From: Parasponia andersonii
Taxonomy: Eukaryota; Streptophyta; Magnoliopsida; Rosales; Cannabaceae
Assembly (NCBI GenBank): GCA_002914805.1
Contig: JXTB01000094.1
Span: 614,607-678,606, forward strand
DNA: 64,000 nucleotides
Reading direction: 5' to 3'
The notes beneath the pieces were generated by a model, which ran no database searches, had not been told where the DNA came from, and was given only the letters and a program-made list of their open reading frames with translations. The position numbers and the translations under genes were made by a program. Shown here in pieces: positions 13,479-25,414 of the stretch; within the stretch, counting starts at the first letter, position 1, and every line of letters starts with the position of its first letter.

Positions 13479-13940
13479 CATCTCTAATGCAGTCATGTTA
13501 AAAATGACGAGCTAAACTTAAATTTAGCATGGTATGTTAAATTTAACACATATTTTTTAGATTTTACTCCAATGCGTATATGCTAAAATTGATGCTACTT
13601 TGTATTTAAGTATTTTTTTTATTTACAAAATACATGTTTTGTACTATAAAATCTTCTTGTTTTGTCATCTAGTTATTAATCATAAAAATTTTTTTACACA
13701 TAAAATGTTTGAATAATGTTCTTTATTTTATAAAATATGTGAGTAATAAAGTACATAGTGAATGAGAGTTCTAATTTATAGAAATTTATTGAAGATAAAA
13801 TTATAAATAAAATTTAGATAAAAGAAAAAAAAAAACCCTAAAAAGTTTAAACGTATTAACTTTGGCCACGCCGTCAAATGTATACATATTTTAGATTTCA
13901 AAATAGTAGCCATGTTGTAAATTTTAGCCATACTATAATG
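13479..13940. mobile_element. MITE-like degenerate element
   Basis: Begins 'gaccatctctaatgc' and carries several variants of 'atgctaaaattt' and 'catattgtaaatttt'. The same word set, with an end of the type 'ttggagatcatgctc', is found at 49328-49975, suggesting one family. Exact ends are not resolved. Confidence 0.35.
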
Positions 13941-13956
13941 CAAATATCATTAACTC

Positions 13957-15015
13957 AACGGTTAATCTCATTTTTTCCTCCGAACTATTATCTCTACCCA
14001 TTTTGACCACTGTACTTCAAAACGTCACTAAACTGGTATGTCTAAACTTTTAACTTGTTTAATTTTGGACTTTCTCATTACTAAAACGTTAAACATGGAC
14101 GGAAAATATCTCATTTTGGCTCTTGAACTATCACTTATGTCTCATTTTCGCCCTTGAACTTCAAAATGTTCTTAAATTAGTACCTAAATTTTTAATTTGT
14201 TTCAATTCGCCCCTTTCTTTACTAAGACATTAAATATGGATGGAAAAAATACGAGCTAGTCATATGACTGGTTTTTAAATCCTTTTTTCATATTCATTTT
14301 TATTAACATAAAAAATAAAATATGAAGTTATTCATTCTTTTTGTTATTAAAAATTGGTACTCATGAAGTATTCATCCTTTTTGTCATTAAAAAAAAACAT
14401 AAAATAAACTTAAAACTTTATCTCAGCCGATATTGTAAAACAAAGAAACGATACTTATATACCCCATATTTACTACACGCCATAAATTTCCTTTCTGGAT
14501 TTGAACTTTTCCAACAAAAGGATAAGGCCACATTTACATAAGTATTCTTTAAAGCCATCCTACTTCAGCATCCACACCCAAAGTCTTCAAGAGTTAATAG
14601 CTTTCCTCTAAGATCACTAATTTTGCATCCAAAATGTTGGAATTTTCACACCAAATATTCAGAGTAAGTTACAAGAGCATTGATTAATTTAACAACCAGT
14701 CATGTGATTAGTTCGTATCTTTTTCCATCCAGATTTAATATTTTAGTAAAGAGATATGTCAAAATGAAACAAATTAAAAGTCCAAGTGCCAATTTAGAGA
14801 CGTTTTGAAGTTTAGGGGACAAAATAAGATAAAGGTGATAGTTCAGAGAACAAAATGAGATATTTTCCATCCTTATTTAATATTTTAATAACAAGAGAGG
14901 CCAAAATAAAACAAATTAAAAGTTCAAGAGCTAGTTTAGGGATATTTTGAAGTTCAGGAGCCAAAATGGGACAGAGGTGATAGTTTTGGAGGTAAAAATG
15001 GGATTAACCCTAAAT
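13957..15015. mobile_element. Inverted-repeat (foldback/TIR) element, about 1.06 kb
   Basis: The left arm (about 13957-14277) and right arm (about 14692-15015) are reverse complements: the left starts 'ggttaatctcatttttt', the right ends 'aaaaatgggattaacc'. The left arm's inner part ends near 'tagtcatatgactgg', answered by 'ccagtcatgtgattag' at the right. Each arm contains two tandem versions of a ~160 bp unit with the words 'gaacttcaaaatgtt' and 'aattaaaagtccaag'. The ~410 bp between the arms is AT-rich and shows no transposase. A Mutator-like non-autonomous element is possible, but no 9-bp target duplication was found. Confidence 0.6.
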
Positions 15016-16189
15016 TCAAATGATGAGTTATATTTATACCCCACGCATAAAAGTGTCCTTATTTTTCCAAAACTATTTTATTTCATATATATCCTTAAGT
15101 AAAAAGATCAAAAGGTACAATTACATATCAATTTATTACATTTTATGATATTTTACACTTAATAACAACATCCCGTGATATTATGATTTAAAATTTGAAA
15201 TATTTCATCCAGAAGTTTCCCAAATTTAGACCCTATTAAAATTCTTATGAAAAATTTGCTCATTAATGATGGATATTCTTTGAATTCAAACGTGTTCAAA
15301 AAAAAAACATATCATAATTTCAAAGAGAAAAAAAAAAAAAAAAGAAGAAGAAGTAGATTAACCGATTTGCTTGGATTTTTTTTTTAAAGAAGTGTAAAAT
15401 GTACTACTTCAATACTTTTGAAAACAAAACTCCAGTCACTATAAATATATTTTCTTTTATTTTTTTATTACTAGTGTAACTTTGTGATGATTATTATATA
15501 GTATTTTGAGGCTTGTTGCAATTCGTTTAGACAAGTTGTAAACTACTTTTTTTTATTTATTGTTATAAAAATAAATTCCCAACCTCTCCTGTGTTGATCC
15601 ATTTTAGAATGAACATGACTTTATTTAGAACAAACATTATCAACGCTATAAATAGTAGAGAACTAAAAGAAAGGAAAAAGAATAGCCAATCAAACTGTAT
15701 AAACATCAAAAGTATATTTCTAATAAAAAAATATTTTTCAAAAATAAAAAGTACCTTAATCTCATTATGGTCATCAAAATCAATAAGTTAATAAAATTGA
15801 AGGCTCTATAAGAAAAGATCTGTTTTAGGAATAATTTGGGGTTTCAGCACTAAAAAATACATTTTTAAAATTTTTTAATAGGTTTCATTTAGACAAAGGA
15901 TGCCTTTATACGACTTAAAAATGCAAATATAATCCTTAATTCAAATATATACTAATGATAAGATTGTAAATTTATACATACTAAAATTTAATATATATTA
16001 TTCTTTGTGTTTTATTTAACATATATCAAAAATATTTGAAAATTATTTTAAATATGCCGTATCATCGGAGATACATTTTCTTTTAGATAATACTAAAATG
16101 TATGTTAAATATAGCCCGAAAGGAATGAGTCATAGCACTCTTATTAAATATCTTAGCTTTTTTTTATTCTAATAAAATTACAATATAGA
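15016..16189. other. AT-rich intergenic DNA
   Basis: Poly-A runs at 15299-15345 and no recognised coding or structural feature. Confidence 0.45.
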
Positions 16190-16305
16190 CCCCACACTCT
16201 ATAATTAGAGTAGTTAATGCTTAGAAAGTATCCCCGCACTCTATAATTAAAGTAGTTCACGCTTTAGAAAATATCCCCACACTCTATTATCGAGGCATTT
16301 AATGG
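16190..16305. repeat. Tandem repeat, 42-43 bp unit, about 2.7 copies
   Basis: Units start at 16190, 16232 and 16275 with 'ccccacactctataatt' variants followed by 'agtagtt' and 'tagaaaatat'. The third copy is partial and diverged. Confidence 0.85.
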
Positions 16306-17527
16306 AGAAGTTTCTAAAGCAGTTCTTATCGAATACATGCACCAACTAACTATTTTGTGAGCACAGATGACTAAGTGGTCACTGCTAGTGTCAGCTGGAT
16401 AATATATTAGATATAGCCACTTAAACATGAGCTAAGAGATTTGACAATCAATGGAACTTATATCTGTAAAAAATTTCTAAATTAAATTCTGGCATTAAAG
16501 TAGTTTAAAAAGGCCTGGTACCGACTGGCCATCATATATGCTATGTGCACAACTAACCATTTGTGGGACGAGCGGGCTTTACCACCGAGCTGTGGCGCCA
16601 AGCTCTTGCTACAATCTCCATTTAATTTTTTTTCGAAGAACTAATAAGTCATACAATAGTTTTTAAATAGCAGTCCATGTATCTGAAAATGAAATTTTGT
16701 ATATCCTATTAATTTTACTAACTATAGAACCTAACACTTATTATATCAAGGATCCAGATAAATTACTAAACGCATTGTTTAGTGCTTTCTGACATTCTTG
16801 CCTAATATTATCAACGCTTTATTTAGCGTTCAATATTATTTTGAGTCGAATTGTTAATTGTTAGACACATTCTCTAGTCTTAATACTATCCTTAACACTC
16901 TTAACTTAAGGAGATATGAATTATTTTATACATTTCTTTTAATAAATGCATTTACTTAAAAAGCAACGTATTTCAACTGATCTCTCTTTTGCTTATGTTC
17001 TTTTTGGGGTCTTTTTGTAGTACTTCTTCCTCTTCTTTAACTTAACCTTCTTTTCACTTGTCTAAATGCAAAGATGGCATATTTTGTACAACTTCATCGA
17101 AACCTGAACAAAAAAAAAATCTACAATATTTAAAACATTGATAAGTATATATATTTGTGAACTTGTTAAAAATGGCTAATCTTTGGGTACATTATGTGAA
17201 TAAGTTTATGTTATCGGGCAAGGCTATTGTAGGGGCATGATTTTGCCCTAAGTAGAGGCATTTTAACACTATCAGATGAAAATGAATAGTGATCTGGATA
17301 CTGAGTGTATAATAAATCTGATGTACTATAGTGAAGAGCTTTTTTACTCGGCATGCTGTAAACTTATGCTACTGATAAATTTTAGCATTTGACCTCAAAA
17401 AAATTGTCTCTCAAGTGGCACACATGCTATATATAATATAATTTTTATTTTATTTCTTTTGTTAAAGCTAATACAAAGAATAGTAATGTCAAATTTTAAC
17501 ATGAGTAAAAATTAACAATCTTGCTAT
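16306..17527. other. Intergenic DNA, no recognised feature
   Basis: Contains a less AT-rich block at 16500-16610, otherwise featureless. I found no tRNA-like cloverleaf or coding region. Confidence 0.4.
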
Positions 17528-17735
17528 CACTACCGGAAATGGGTCCTATTGCGACGACAATTTGATTTCACTGTTATTGTAATGGGATTTTACAATGGCA
17601 ATTTGTCGCCTTAGCTATACTGTTGTATTGCCATATTGTGACGATATCTTGTATTGTCGTTATTAGGAGGCAACTATGACGAAAACTCTTTAATTTTTTT
17701 AAAAGATTTTTAAAAAGATTGTGTCCTATTGTAAA
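17528..17735. mobile_element. CACTA-like terminus (fragment)
   Basis: Begins 'cactaccggaaatggg', a typical CACTA-superfamily end. It is followed by short, partly inverted repeats of 'ttgcgacgacaattt', 'caatggcaatttgtcg' and 'attgtgacgatat' of the kind found subterminally in CACTA elements. No opposite end or transposase was found nearby, so this is a truncated or non-autonomous copy. Confidence 0.5.
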
Positions 17736-18330
17736 AGAGACGTATTATGCGTCAAATTCACATCCTCTCGAAGATAGCGAGTACATTTTTTTCTCAAGAT
17801 TTCTTTCATCTAAAATTCAAATCTCCAAAATATTAGGAATTATATTTGGAATTTATGAAATAAGATTATTCAAATAAAGATTTTACTAGATCTTGAGGGA
17901 GATAAATACAAATTTAAATTTGTATTTAATATAATCTCTTTATAATCTTTTTGATATTTGAAAAGATTCTATCTCAAGGAATCTATCTCCTCAGGTTTAT
18001 AAATATAAAGTTCATGAGTAGAAAAAAGTGAACAAAAAAAACTCTCTTATAACTAGTATACTAAGAGAATAATACTATCTATAGTAGAAATAGGCATTTT
18101 GTTCGTAAGGCTGAACTACTTTAAAATACTTATGTACATCATTTTCTCTTCCATTCTCACTTTAATCTTTAGTTTTCTTCAAAAACTAATAACTCTATTG
18201 TTATACTAAATTTTGGTATCAAAAATTTAGCGTTAGAAGGAGGGCCTTCAGTAAAAAAATCCAGCTAAAAAATCATTTTTTTTTTTCAATTTTCAGCAAA
18301 TCTACAAACACGGCCATGACAAGATGGCAA
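17736..18330 (+). mobile_element. Possible Ty3/Gypsy LTR 3' end plus primer-site region
   Basis: A TATA-like box lies at 17999-18006. The sequence at about 18210-18250 ('ttttggtatc', then 'agcgttagaaggagggcc') resembles the junction between an LTR and the internal region of plant Gypsy elements. Downstream (18310-18490) is a more GC-balanced stretch that could be the start of gag, but it is full of stops. No second LTR was found. Confidence 0.35.
17999..18006 (+). promoter_or_regulatory. TATA-like box in LTR fragment
   Basis: 'tataaata' inside the presumed LTR. It is a position-only prediction. Confidence 0.3.
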
Positions 18331-18530
18331 AACTCCTAGATTAGAGATGCTGCCACTGCAAGATCGTAGGTTGCTCACGTTGAAGATTTGCCGACACAAT
18401 CTAGGGCAACCACCCCTATAAACAACCGTCTAGAGCCTATTTGAAGTCGTGAGACTATCGGCACTAATCATGGTGAAACCAGGAAGTGATCTGGGAAAGT
18501 TAATAGGTAATTCTAAGAAAGAAAAATATA

Positions 18531-18755
18531 GATAAAACTAATTGATAGTTTTTATCTCTAAAATAATTCAAAATGTAGGAAAAAGAAAATGATAATGAAA
18601 TGTTCTTTGGAAATTAGTAATCATAATTCAAAGTAGAAGACATAGACAAAATTAATTAGTAGTTTTTGTCTTCAAAATAATTCAAAAAGTATGAAAAAGA
18701 ATAATATAGTGGAGATTTTCTTTTGAAGCTAGTAGTATTGGATCCCAAATAATTA
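18531..18755. repeat. Tandem duplication, about 114 bp unit
   Basis: The block containing 'actaattgatagtttttatc' (18531 onward) recurs as 'attaattagtagtttttgtc' from 18645, each followed by 'aaaataattcaaaa' and 'ggaaaaagaa' variants. Confidence 0.75.
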
Positions 18756-18925
18756 AAAAAAGGAAAGATTAGAGACAAAAGTAGTGGATGAATAAAAAAT
18801 AAAGTAAAAAAATAAGGTAATGCAGTAAGAAAATAAGATATATCGACAAAGTTAGTAATAATGATGCTTGAATTATTAGATAGAATGTGAAAGTGTATAT
18901 TATTAGATACCTCCTATGGATGGCC

Positions 18926-18934
18926 TATAAATAG
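18926..18934 (+). promoter_or_regulatory. TATA box of a probable LTR promoter
   Basis: 'tataaatag' preceded by 'ggatggcc', a context common in plant LTR promoters. A pyrimidine-rich leader-like stretch follows (18960-19060). Confidence 0.35.
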
Positions 18935-19187
18935 ATCATTCATTTGGCAATTGGAAATTTATACTTAACCTTCTAATTACTTAGCCAAAACTATTTTCAT
19001 TTTTCCAATTATCTTTTCTCAAAAAAAAAAAAAAACCTCTTTCTAGCTCACTTTCTTCCAAACCCACAAGAGTTATAATATTTTACCCATTTTCCTTATT
19101 TTTCTTATAAAGACTTTAGAAATTAAGAATTATAATCAAGAGAAGAGAGCACCTAGTTTTGTAGTGGAGACGTAAGGAAGAAGAATG

Positions 19188-19233
19188 AAAGATTTTGGAA
19201 GGTTGGTTGCAAAGATTTTGGAAGGTTGGTTGC
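19188..19233. repeat. Perfect 23-bp tandem duplication
   Basis: 'aaagattttggaaggttgg' plus 'ttgc' is repeated twice without a mismatch. Confidence 0.9.
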
Positions 19234-19546
19234 ACTAAACACATTTAAGTTTATTAAAATTTTTTGCTCTAAAATTATAAAAAGTTTAATTTTTAGTATT
19301 TTGATTTCTAAGAAAATATTGATACTTAGAAAAGTTCCCAAATACTCCAAAAAAGAAGATTCAAGCTTAGAAGGTGAATATTCCCTTATCTTACATGTTA
19401 TGTGTTTAAATAGATTCTATAAAAGAATAAATAAGTAATAACATATTTGATCTACTTTAGATGTTTTATAATTTATTCTATGTTTAGACTTATTTTTTTG
19501 ATTTCTTAAGCCTCTAAATATGAATATTTCATGATAATAAAGGCTA

Positions 19547-19577
<31 letters not shown>
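19547..19577. repeat. AAT trinucleotide microsatellite
   Basis: Ten or so uninterrupted 'aat' units. Confidence 0.95.
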
Positions 19578-19580
<3 letters not shown>

Positions 19581-19618
19581 TCAAAATGACTAAGTACAAA
19601 GGTGGAAGATTTTTAAAT

Positions 19619-22080
19619 GTAAGACCTTAAAATAAAATATGCATGAAAATGAACCAAGCTTAATAATTTAGACTTAGATCCTTAAGAACATATTTTTACC
19701 CATTAAAAAGGCTTTTCAAATATTAAAGATATTTGCTCAAACATTGAAGGAACTAAAATGCGAAAACTTTGAGTATTTTAGTCAAAAGTATAATTTTGAC
19801 AAAATATAGATCAAATATATGAGAAAGTTATTTTAGACAGTTTTAAGACTATATTAAAGTGTAAGAATAAATAAAGGAAGAATCTTTAACAAAAATATAA
19901 GCTATAACTCAATATTTACCATTAGAGAGCATAAATGTTAGAAATCTTAATATTATAGGAAAAAATATAAATTATAAAACTTGAAATTCTGAGTTAGAAA
20001 TTTGGTACAATAATAAATAGAAAACTTTATTTTAGATCTCTAATTAGGATAAGAAAATATTTACTTAAATTTAAGACATGAAATCAATTATAGGAAATAA
20101 ATGATGTATGTCTCTAATTGTATTTAGCCTAAGTTTAATTATGGGTCAAAAAAATATGATCAATACCTAATAATATTTATCCTAAGTATGATTTTAGATT
20201 TTAAATTTCTATAGCCATTAGTGTGTATGACTCACTTATCATATTATGACCCTTAATTATAAATTAAGTAATTAATTAAGATTAATTTAAAGTAATTGAT
20301 GAAAAAAAATTTAACTAAGAAAATTTAACTGATTTAGGATGATTCTAATCAAATCAATAATTAAATTATTGATAGATTAAAATGATCACCATGATAAAGG
20401 TTAAGGAGAATTAAATCTCATCCATCTAAGTTAAAAGTATAAATTAGTCAATAAATATAACATGACATTGTTTATCAAATATGAAGTTTTATATTTGATC
20501 AAGACTGAGTCTTAGTTGTCTTAAGCCCACTAGGTAATTAGAAGTTTGAAAAAAGTATGAGTCTACTTTAAATTTCTCTAACAAATAAAGTATACATATG
20601 CTAGGGCAAAATTTCGATCTAGACGTACGAAAATAATAAGTAGAACTAAGACAATCATATTACAAGATAAGTATAATCTCACTTATAGTATGTATAGTTT
20701 AAAAATATATCATATTTGCAGTATGATATGTTTAAAATTATTTTATGTGTTAACGATATGTTTAAAATTATTTTATGTGTTAACTTTCTTTTATTTTATT
20801 ATCGTATAGCGTATGTATAATGTATGCTTATTAAAATACATTTCCTATACTATAAAAATGATGTATGCTTACTTTACAATGTTATTATGTAAAAATATTT
20901 TAGCATACTTTAATAAAGGAAATACTATGATAGTGGAATCTAAGTTTGGGTTTGTTGTTGAAGCGTACTCAATCATGTTAAGAGAAAACTAATTAAGATA
21001 AAGAATTTAAAAGTATCATATCAACCTCCACTAAGTGAGGATATCCGAGAGAAAATAAGACCGATCTCTCTTGAGTGAGGATTCCCGAGGAAATGTATGT
21101 TAAGATTATAACTACGTGTATTTTCAGTTAGGTCGCTCCCTTGGTTCCTCATTCAGTAGTGCACACTTGGTACGTACACCAGAGCCCATAAGAAAGATAA
21201 AAGACTTTGTAATAAAGAATAAGATAAAATAATAATACAATATCTTATAATAAAGCATAAAGTAATGATTTCATAAAACAGCATAACTTGACTTTCATAA
21301 AAAAAAAATTGTTTATAAATAAAATATTTTATGAGAATTACATTATACTTGCTGAGCGAAAGCTCACGTTTTATGAGTGTCTATGCTATAGGTACCAAAG
21401 GAAAGATATATCTAATTTAATTAATGAGTTAGCTAGAATGGAAGTGAGAATGAATGTGAGGCACAAGCAATGGAATACCAATATTAAAATTACTTCCGCA
21501 TATATTCTTATTATGAGACAAAAGATTTTAATTATGTGAACTTGATATTGTTTTAAAACATAGTTATAACTTGACATTTTATTTCATAATGCATGGTTTT
21601 ATTAAATTGAACTTGACAATGTATTTCAATTGAATAGAGTTTAAACGAATATTTTTCAAAAGATTTAAAAGAGAAAATATTTTGATTTAAATAAATATAA
21701 AATACAAGGAGTTCTGTCAAAAAGACCTAAACTGTCTTAGGAGAGTTTGAGACTTAAGTGGTTTGCATGTGACCCCTCCTCTTTATCTGAGAGCCGTTTT
21801 ATAGTTGCATATTATTTAAATCACCTTAAGAAAAAGTTTATAAGCAAATTTAAATTAAAGTTGCTTAACCATCGAGAAGCATTTTATTTATTTTCAAAAT
21901 TATCAAATTAAATAAATAGTTAGTTATGAATATAAATCTCTGAAAAGAGAAAAAAAAGTATAAAAAAATTGACATAAATTTTTAGCATCTAAATTTTTTT
22001 TTAAAATTAATAAGTTAAGAAGGTAAATATTTAACGGTATTTAAACATTGAATCGTTATATATCTCATCGCTACATAACA
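19619..22080 (+). repeat. Decayed LTR-like region (probable Ty3/Gypsy)
   Basis: Words typical of long plant Gypsy LTRs are present: a start-like 'tgtaagaccttaaaat' at 19619, 'cttgctgagcgaaagctcacg' style sequence near 21349, and 'gctataggtaccaaaggaaag' near 21390. A 28-31 bp exact tandem duplication containing 'gatatgtttaaaattatttt' lies at about 20726-20785. No partner LTR or target duplication was found, so the ends are guesses. Confidence 0.3.
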
Positions 22081-22164
22081 TATATTATATAGTATATAAT
22101 GTTGGAGTTTTGTGCTGTTCAAATATAAAGAAGAAGAAATTTTTTTTTTTGTAAAATCCCCATG

Positions 22165-22292
22165 CCATTGCTAATGCGTATAGTCCCACATTGGAAAGAA
22201 AGTAATGACCTTACAAGGTAGTCTTTCTCTTGTGGTTTGTGCGCGTGGCGTGGGCACTGAGGTACGTACTAGGTGCACTTGGCAGAATAAAG
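22165..22292. repeat. Short-LTR-like sequence with 'tcccacattggaaag'
   Basis: The phrase 'tagtcccacattggaaag' followed by a GC-rich stretch is reminiscent of small plant TRIM-type LTRs. No element boundaries could be fixed. Confidence 0.25.
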
Positions 22293-22478
22293 GTTATTTT
22301 TTATTTTATTTTTGAATAAAAAATTATTATTATTATTATTCAAAATTTTTTTGAAGGAACACATTTTTCGAAAGTGTAGGGGCCACAGAATAAAATTTAT
22401 TTTTTATTTAATTTTTTAGTAAAAAATAATAATTATTATTATTATTCAAAATTTTTAAGAAATATATTTTTTCGAATA
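22293..22478. repeat. Tandem duplication, about 100 bp unit, with TTA repeats
   Basis: Two copies of 'attttttattt', then '(att)n', then 'caaaatttttt', then 'ttttcgaa' lie at 22295-22370 and 22393-22475. Confidence 0.7.
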
Positions 22479-22621
22479 GGTAGCAAGTGAATAATGCTTT
22501 AAAGAAAGGTATTAAGTATGTGTTTCAAGTCTCCTGATTCAGTATTTTCAAACATATGATAGCCTTCAAAAAATATTCATTTAATTCTCATTTTAATAAA
22601 AGTGAAACTTACTTACAAAAG

Positions 22622-23411
22622 TGTTGGTGCTTTTCTTACCAACTGTCTACGTATCTGAACTACTGACGTTGTATCCACCAACCGTCCACGTAATCTTGCT
22701 ATCCCGGAATGCCTTTAGCTTCAGGCCGAGACCGAGAGGCGGGGGTGGCCACCTGCAAAGACTCTCCGATATTTAAATCAGTGATTTATCCCCAAGACTG
22801 AACAACAAGGATTTAGTTTTTCTCTGTAAACATTTTTTTTTTGTATATCTCTCTCTTTAGGGAGGAAACAAGGCTTATACATATAATCCTGGAAATGGGA
22901 GCTTTCTGACTCTCAATCCCAGGATCAAGTACCTTTTTCCATCATGACTTACTCTAGAAATCACGGGTCGTGATTACCGTGACCTCCCTTGCATCGTCGC
23001 GGCCTGTTTTCCGCCGTCCCCTACGACTCCAGCCTGTCGGAGGTGAGATTTTGCAAAGTTGCTGTTCTGTTAGGATGACTTGCCCAATGCGAGCACCTAC
23101 CCAGGATCGCATTAAATGCTCTGTCTAGGCTTGGAGCAGTGAGCTGCTTCCCATGGTATTCTGGCAGAAGACCCTTGAGGCTCTCGACCCGCAGCTGTCG
23201 AGGTAAGAATCAGATTGGGCCAAATCCATCCAGGGTCTGGGATGGGTTCGGCCCTGGCTTTGGACAGCCCATGGGCCTATGCAGTACTAGGTGCGACTCG
23301 CGTGGCTTTTAATCGATTACTCTGGACACATGTCGGATGGTGTGCCTCGCTTGTGACCTATTCTGCCACTTAATCATCTACGTGGTGTATGATTTAGGAA
23401 CAGGTCCCACA
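22622..23411 (-). repeat. 3' LTR of the compact element
   Basis: 790 bp direct repeat partner of 24199-24972. On the plus strand it opens 'tgttggtgcttttcttacc' and closes 'ggaacaggtcccaca'. It contains an extra ~20 bp near 23025 relative to the other LTR. Confidence 0.85.
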
Positions 23412-23658
23412 ACTACCCCTATTTCCCTATTTGATGGATTCGTATCCATCAAGTGGGGAAATCGTATCTCTGGTCCTCCAATTCGAGGGATACACATAGC
23501 TCCCAGGGCGCCACATCTTCTGAGGCTTACCGAGATCGGATAAACAGTGGGACTCTCATTCCAGGATATACATCGTCGATGGGGCGTGGTGCTCTCTCTG
23601 GGTGAATGGAGAGCGTTTTCAAATCCCCTCGTTCTTTCTGCAAAGTAAGTACTGAGTC

Positions 23659-24015
23659 GTGAATTTCACGTCCGTGCTTATTTCATCCATTTTTACTCAT
23701 GAGATTTTGCCTTGCGCAGCCTCTGCAGAGGAAAGTAGGTTCGAGTCTCGGCTGTCGGTGGATCGGCTCCAGGAGCTGGAGAGAATCATCCTTTTTGGGT
23801 CGTCCGGGGATTGCCGATACATCCAGACTGTCCTGAATCCCCAGGTGATGAACATGATGCCAAGGATGGTCTCATATCTATTCTTCTCGCTAGATACGTG
23901 GGTCATCACTAAGTATCTTTGGAGCCAGCTTGATGCCTCTATCCTGAACCGGTTCTGCCGGGATGAGCAGGGTCGCATCGCCATGATGGGTCATCAGATC
24001 ACGGCATTGAGCTAG
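23659..24015 (+). CDS. Antisense 118-codon open frame inside the compact LTR element
   Basis: The frame runs antisense to the inferred orientation of the element and occupies about half of its internal region. I recognise no domain. The sequence contains a short hydrophobic patch around residues 70-80 and 'LQELERIILFG' near residue 36. No promoter or intron signal was identified. A 95-codon frame also lies on the opposite strand over the same DNA, so chance openness in GC-richer DNA is possible. It could be a captured host fragment or simply a non-coding spacer. Confidence 0.2.
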   Translation: MNFTSVLISSIFTHEILPCAASAEESRFESRLSVDRLQELERIILFGSSGDCRYIQTVLNPQVMNMMPRMVSYLFFSLDTWVITKYLWSQLDASILNRFCRDEQGRIAMMGHQITALS

Positions 24016-24198
24016 CTGGCGAGTCCCAATGACCTGGTTGTGCTTCCCAGGAGTTCCCTTCGGTGTCAAGATGTGTACTCCTGGTTGTCATTCTTGAAGG
24101 TGCCATTCGATGTTGTATAGCCTTTTGTTCAGGAAGAGCGCGATCGTGAGGCTCCTGTTTCTCTCGCGCTCAACTGTTTCCCACAGATGGTGCCAAAC

Positions 24199-24972
24199 TA
24201 TTGGTGCTTTTCTTACCAGCTGTCCATGTATCTCTGAACTGCTGACGTTGTATCCACCAACCGTCCACGTATCCTTACTATCCCGGAATGCTTTTAGCTT
24301 CAGGCTGAGATGGAGAGGTGGGAGTGACCACCTGCAAAAACTTTCCAATACTTAAATCAGTGATTTATCCCCGAGACTGAATAATAAGGATTTATTTTTT
24401 CTCAGTAAAGGTTTTTTTGTATATCTCTCTCTTTAGAGAGGAAACAAGGCTTATATATATAATCCTGGAACTGAGAGCTTTCTGGCTCTTAATCCCAGGA
24501 TCGAGTATCTTTTTCCATCATGACTTACTCTAGAAATTACGAGTCGTGGTTACCGTGACCTCCTTTGCATCACCGCGGCCTGTTTTCTGCCGTTCCCTCG
24601 GGGGTGAGATTTTGACAAGCCGTCGTTATATCAGGATGACTTGCCCAATGCGCGCACCTACCCAGGATCGCATTAAATGCTCTGTATAGGTCTAGAGCGG
24701 TGAGCTGCTTCCCATGATATTCTGGCAGAAGACTCTTGAGGCTCCCAACCCCTAGCTGTTGAGATAAGAATCAAATTGGGCTGAATCCATCTAGGGTTTG
24801 GGATGGGTTCGGCCCTAGCCTTGGACAGCCCATGGGCCTATGCAGTACTACGTACGACTAGCGTGACTTTTAATCGGTCACTTTAGATACGTGTCGGATG
24901 GTGTGCCCCACTTGTGACCTGTTCTGCCACTTAATCGTCTACGTGGTGTATGATTTAGGAATGGATCCCACA
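24199..24972 (-). repeat. 5' LTR of the compact element
   Basis: 774 bp partner of 22622-23411, with many scattered substitutions and some indels, so the insertion is not recent. The outer base pairs on the plus strand are 'ta...ca', the first having decayed from 'tg'. Confidence 0.85.
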
Positions 24973-24977
24973 AAAAG

Positions 24978-25412
24978 TACTCCCACATGCATGAGAAATT
25001 AAGGATTTCCTCAACTCTCCTATATAATTTTGAGTTTTTGATGCTATATCTATGGTGTTTCTAAGCCTATTGGGCCTCTTAAATGTAAAATATTTGGACA
25101 TTAATATGTATCTTTTAAAAAATATTACCATTTATACGACATTTTTAAGCCAATTACTTTCTTGTACTAAACGGCTAGTCAGCCAGCCCAATGGCAAAAC
25201 CTCCTTACAATTATCCCTTGCCCGTTGGGCTCTTCAATCCACATGGCTCCATTTTTTTCGATTTATTTATGTTTTCCATCCTTCTCTATTTTTTTTTTTA
25301 ATTTTTTGTTACTCCTAGAAACATATTTAGTTTCTTATTTGGTATATATTATTATTCCACTTTCTTCTAATCTTTTTTGATTTCATATTATTTATTTTCA
25401 TACATAGTATTT
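24978..25412. other. Intergenic DNA
   Basis: Follows the compact LTR element. No recognised gene; pyrimidine-rich around 25240-25320. Confidence 0.4.
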
Positions 25413-25414
25413 TG

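Larger units (their letters stand above)
22617..24977 (-). mobile_element. Compact non-autonomous LTR retrotransposon, minus orientation, with target duplication
   Basis: Two long direct repeats (22622-23411 and 24199-24972) flank about 790 bp of internal DNA. The 5 bases before the first repeat and after the second are both 'aaaag', a perfect target duplication. Read on the minus strand the LTRs run TG...CA (one end mutated to TA). Next to the right-hand LTR the internal DNA reads on the minus strand 'tttggcaccatctgtggga', like the primer-site region of plant Gypsy elements. Next to the left-hand LTR it reads as purine-rich 'agggaaataggggtag', a plausible polypurine tract. No gag or pol domain was recognised, so it resembles a LARD/TRIM-class element mobilised in trans. 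It is visibly richer in GC than its surroundings. Confidence 0.85.

Noticed and set aside
16190..16305. CRISPR-like array
   Set aside because: The repeats are contiguous with no unique spacers, and the DNA is a plant nuclear sequence.
16500..16620. Possible tRNA gene
   Set aside because: Locally GC-richer, but I could not build acceptor, D and T arms with the conserved box A and box B words.
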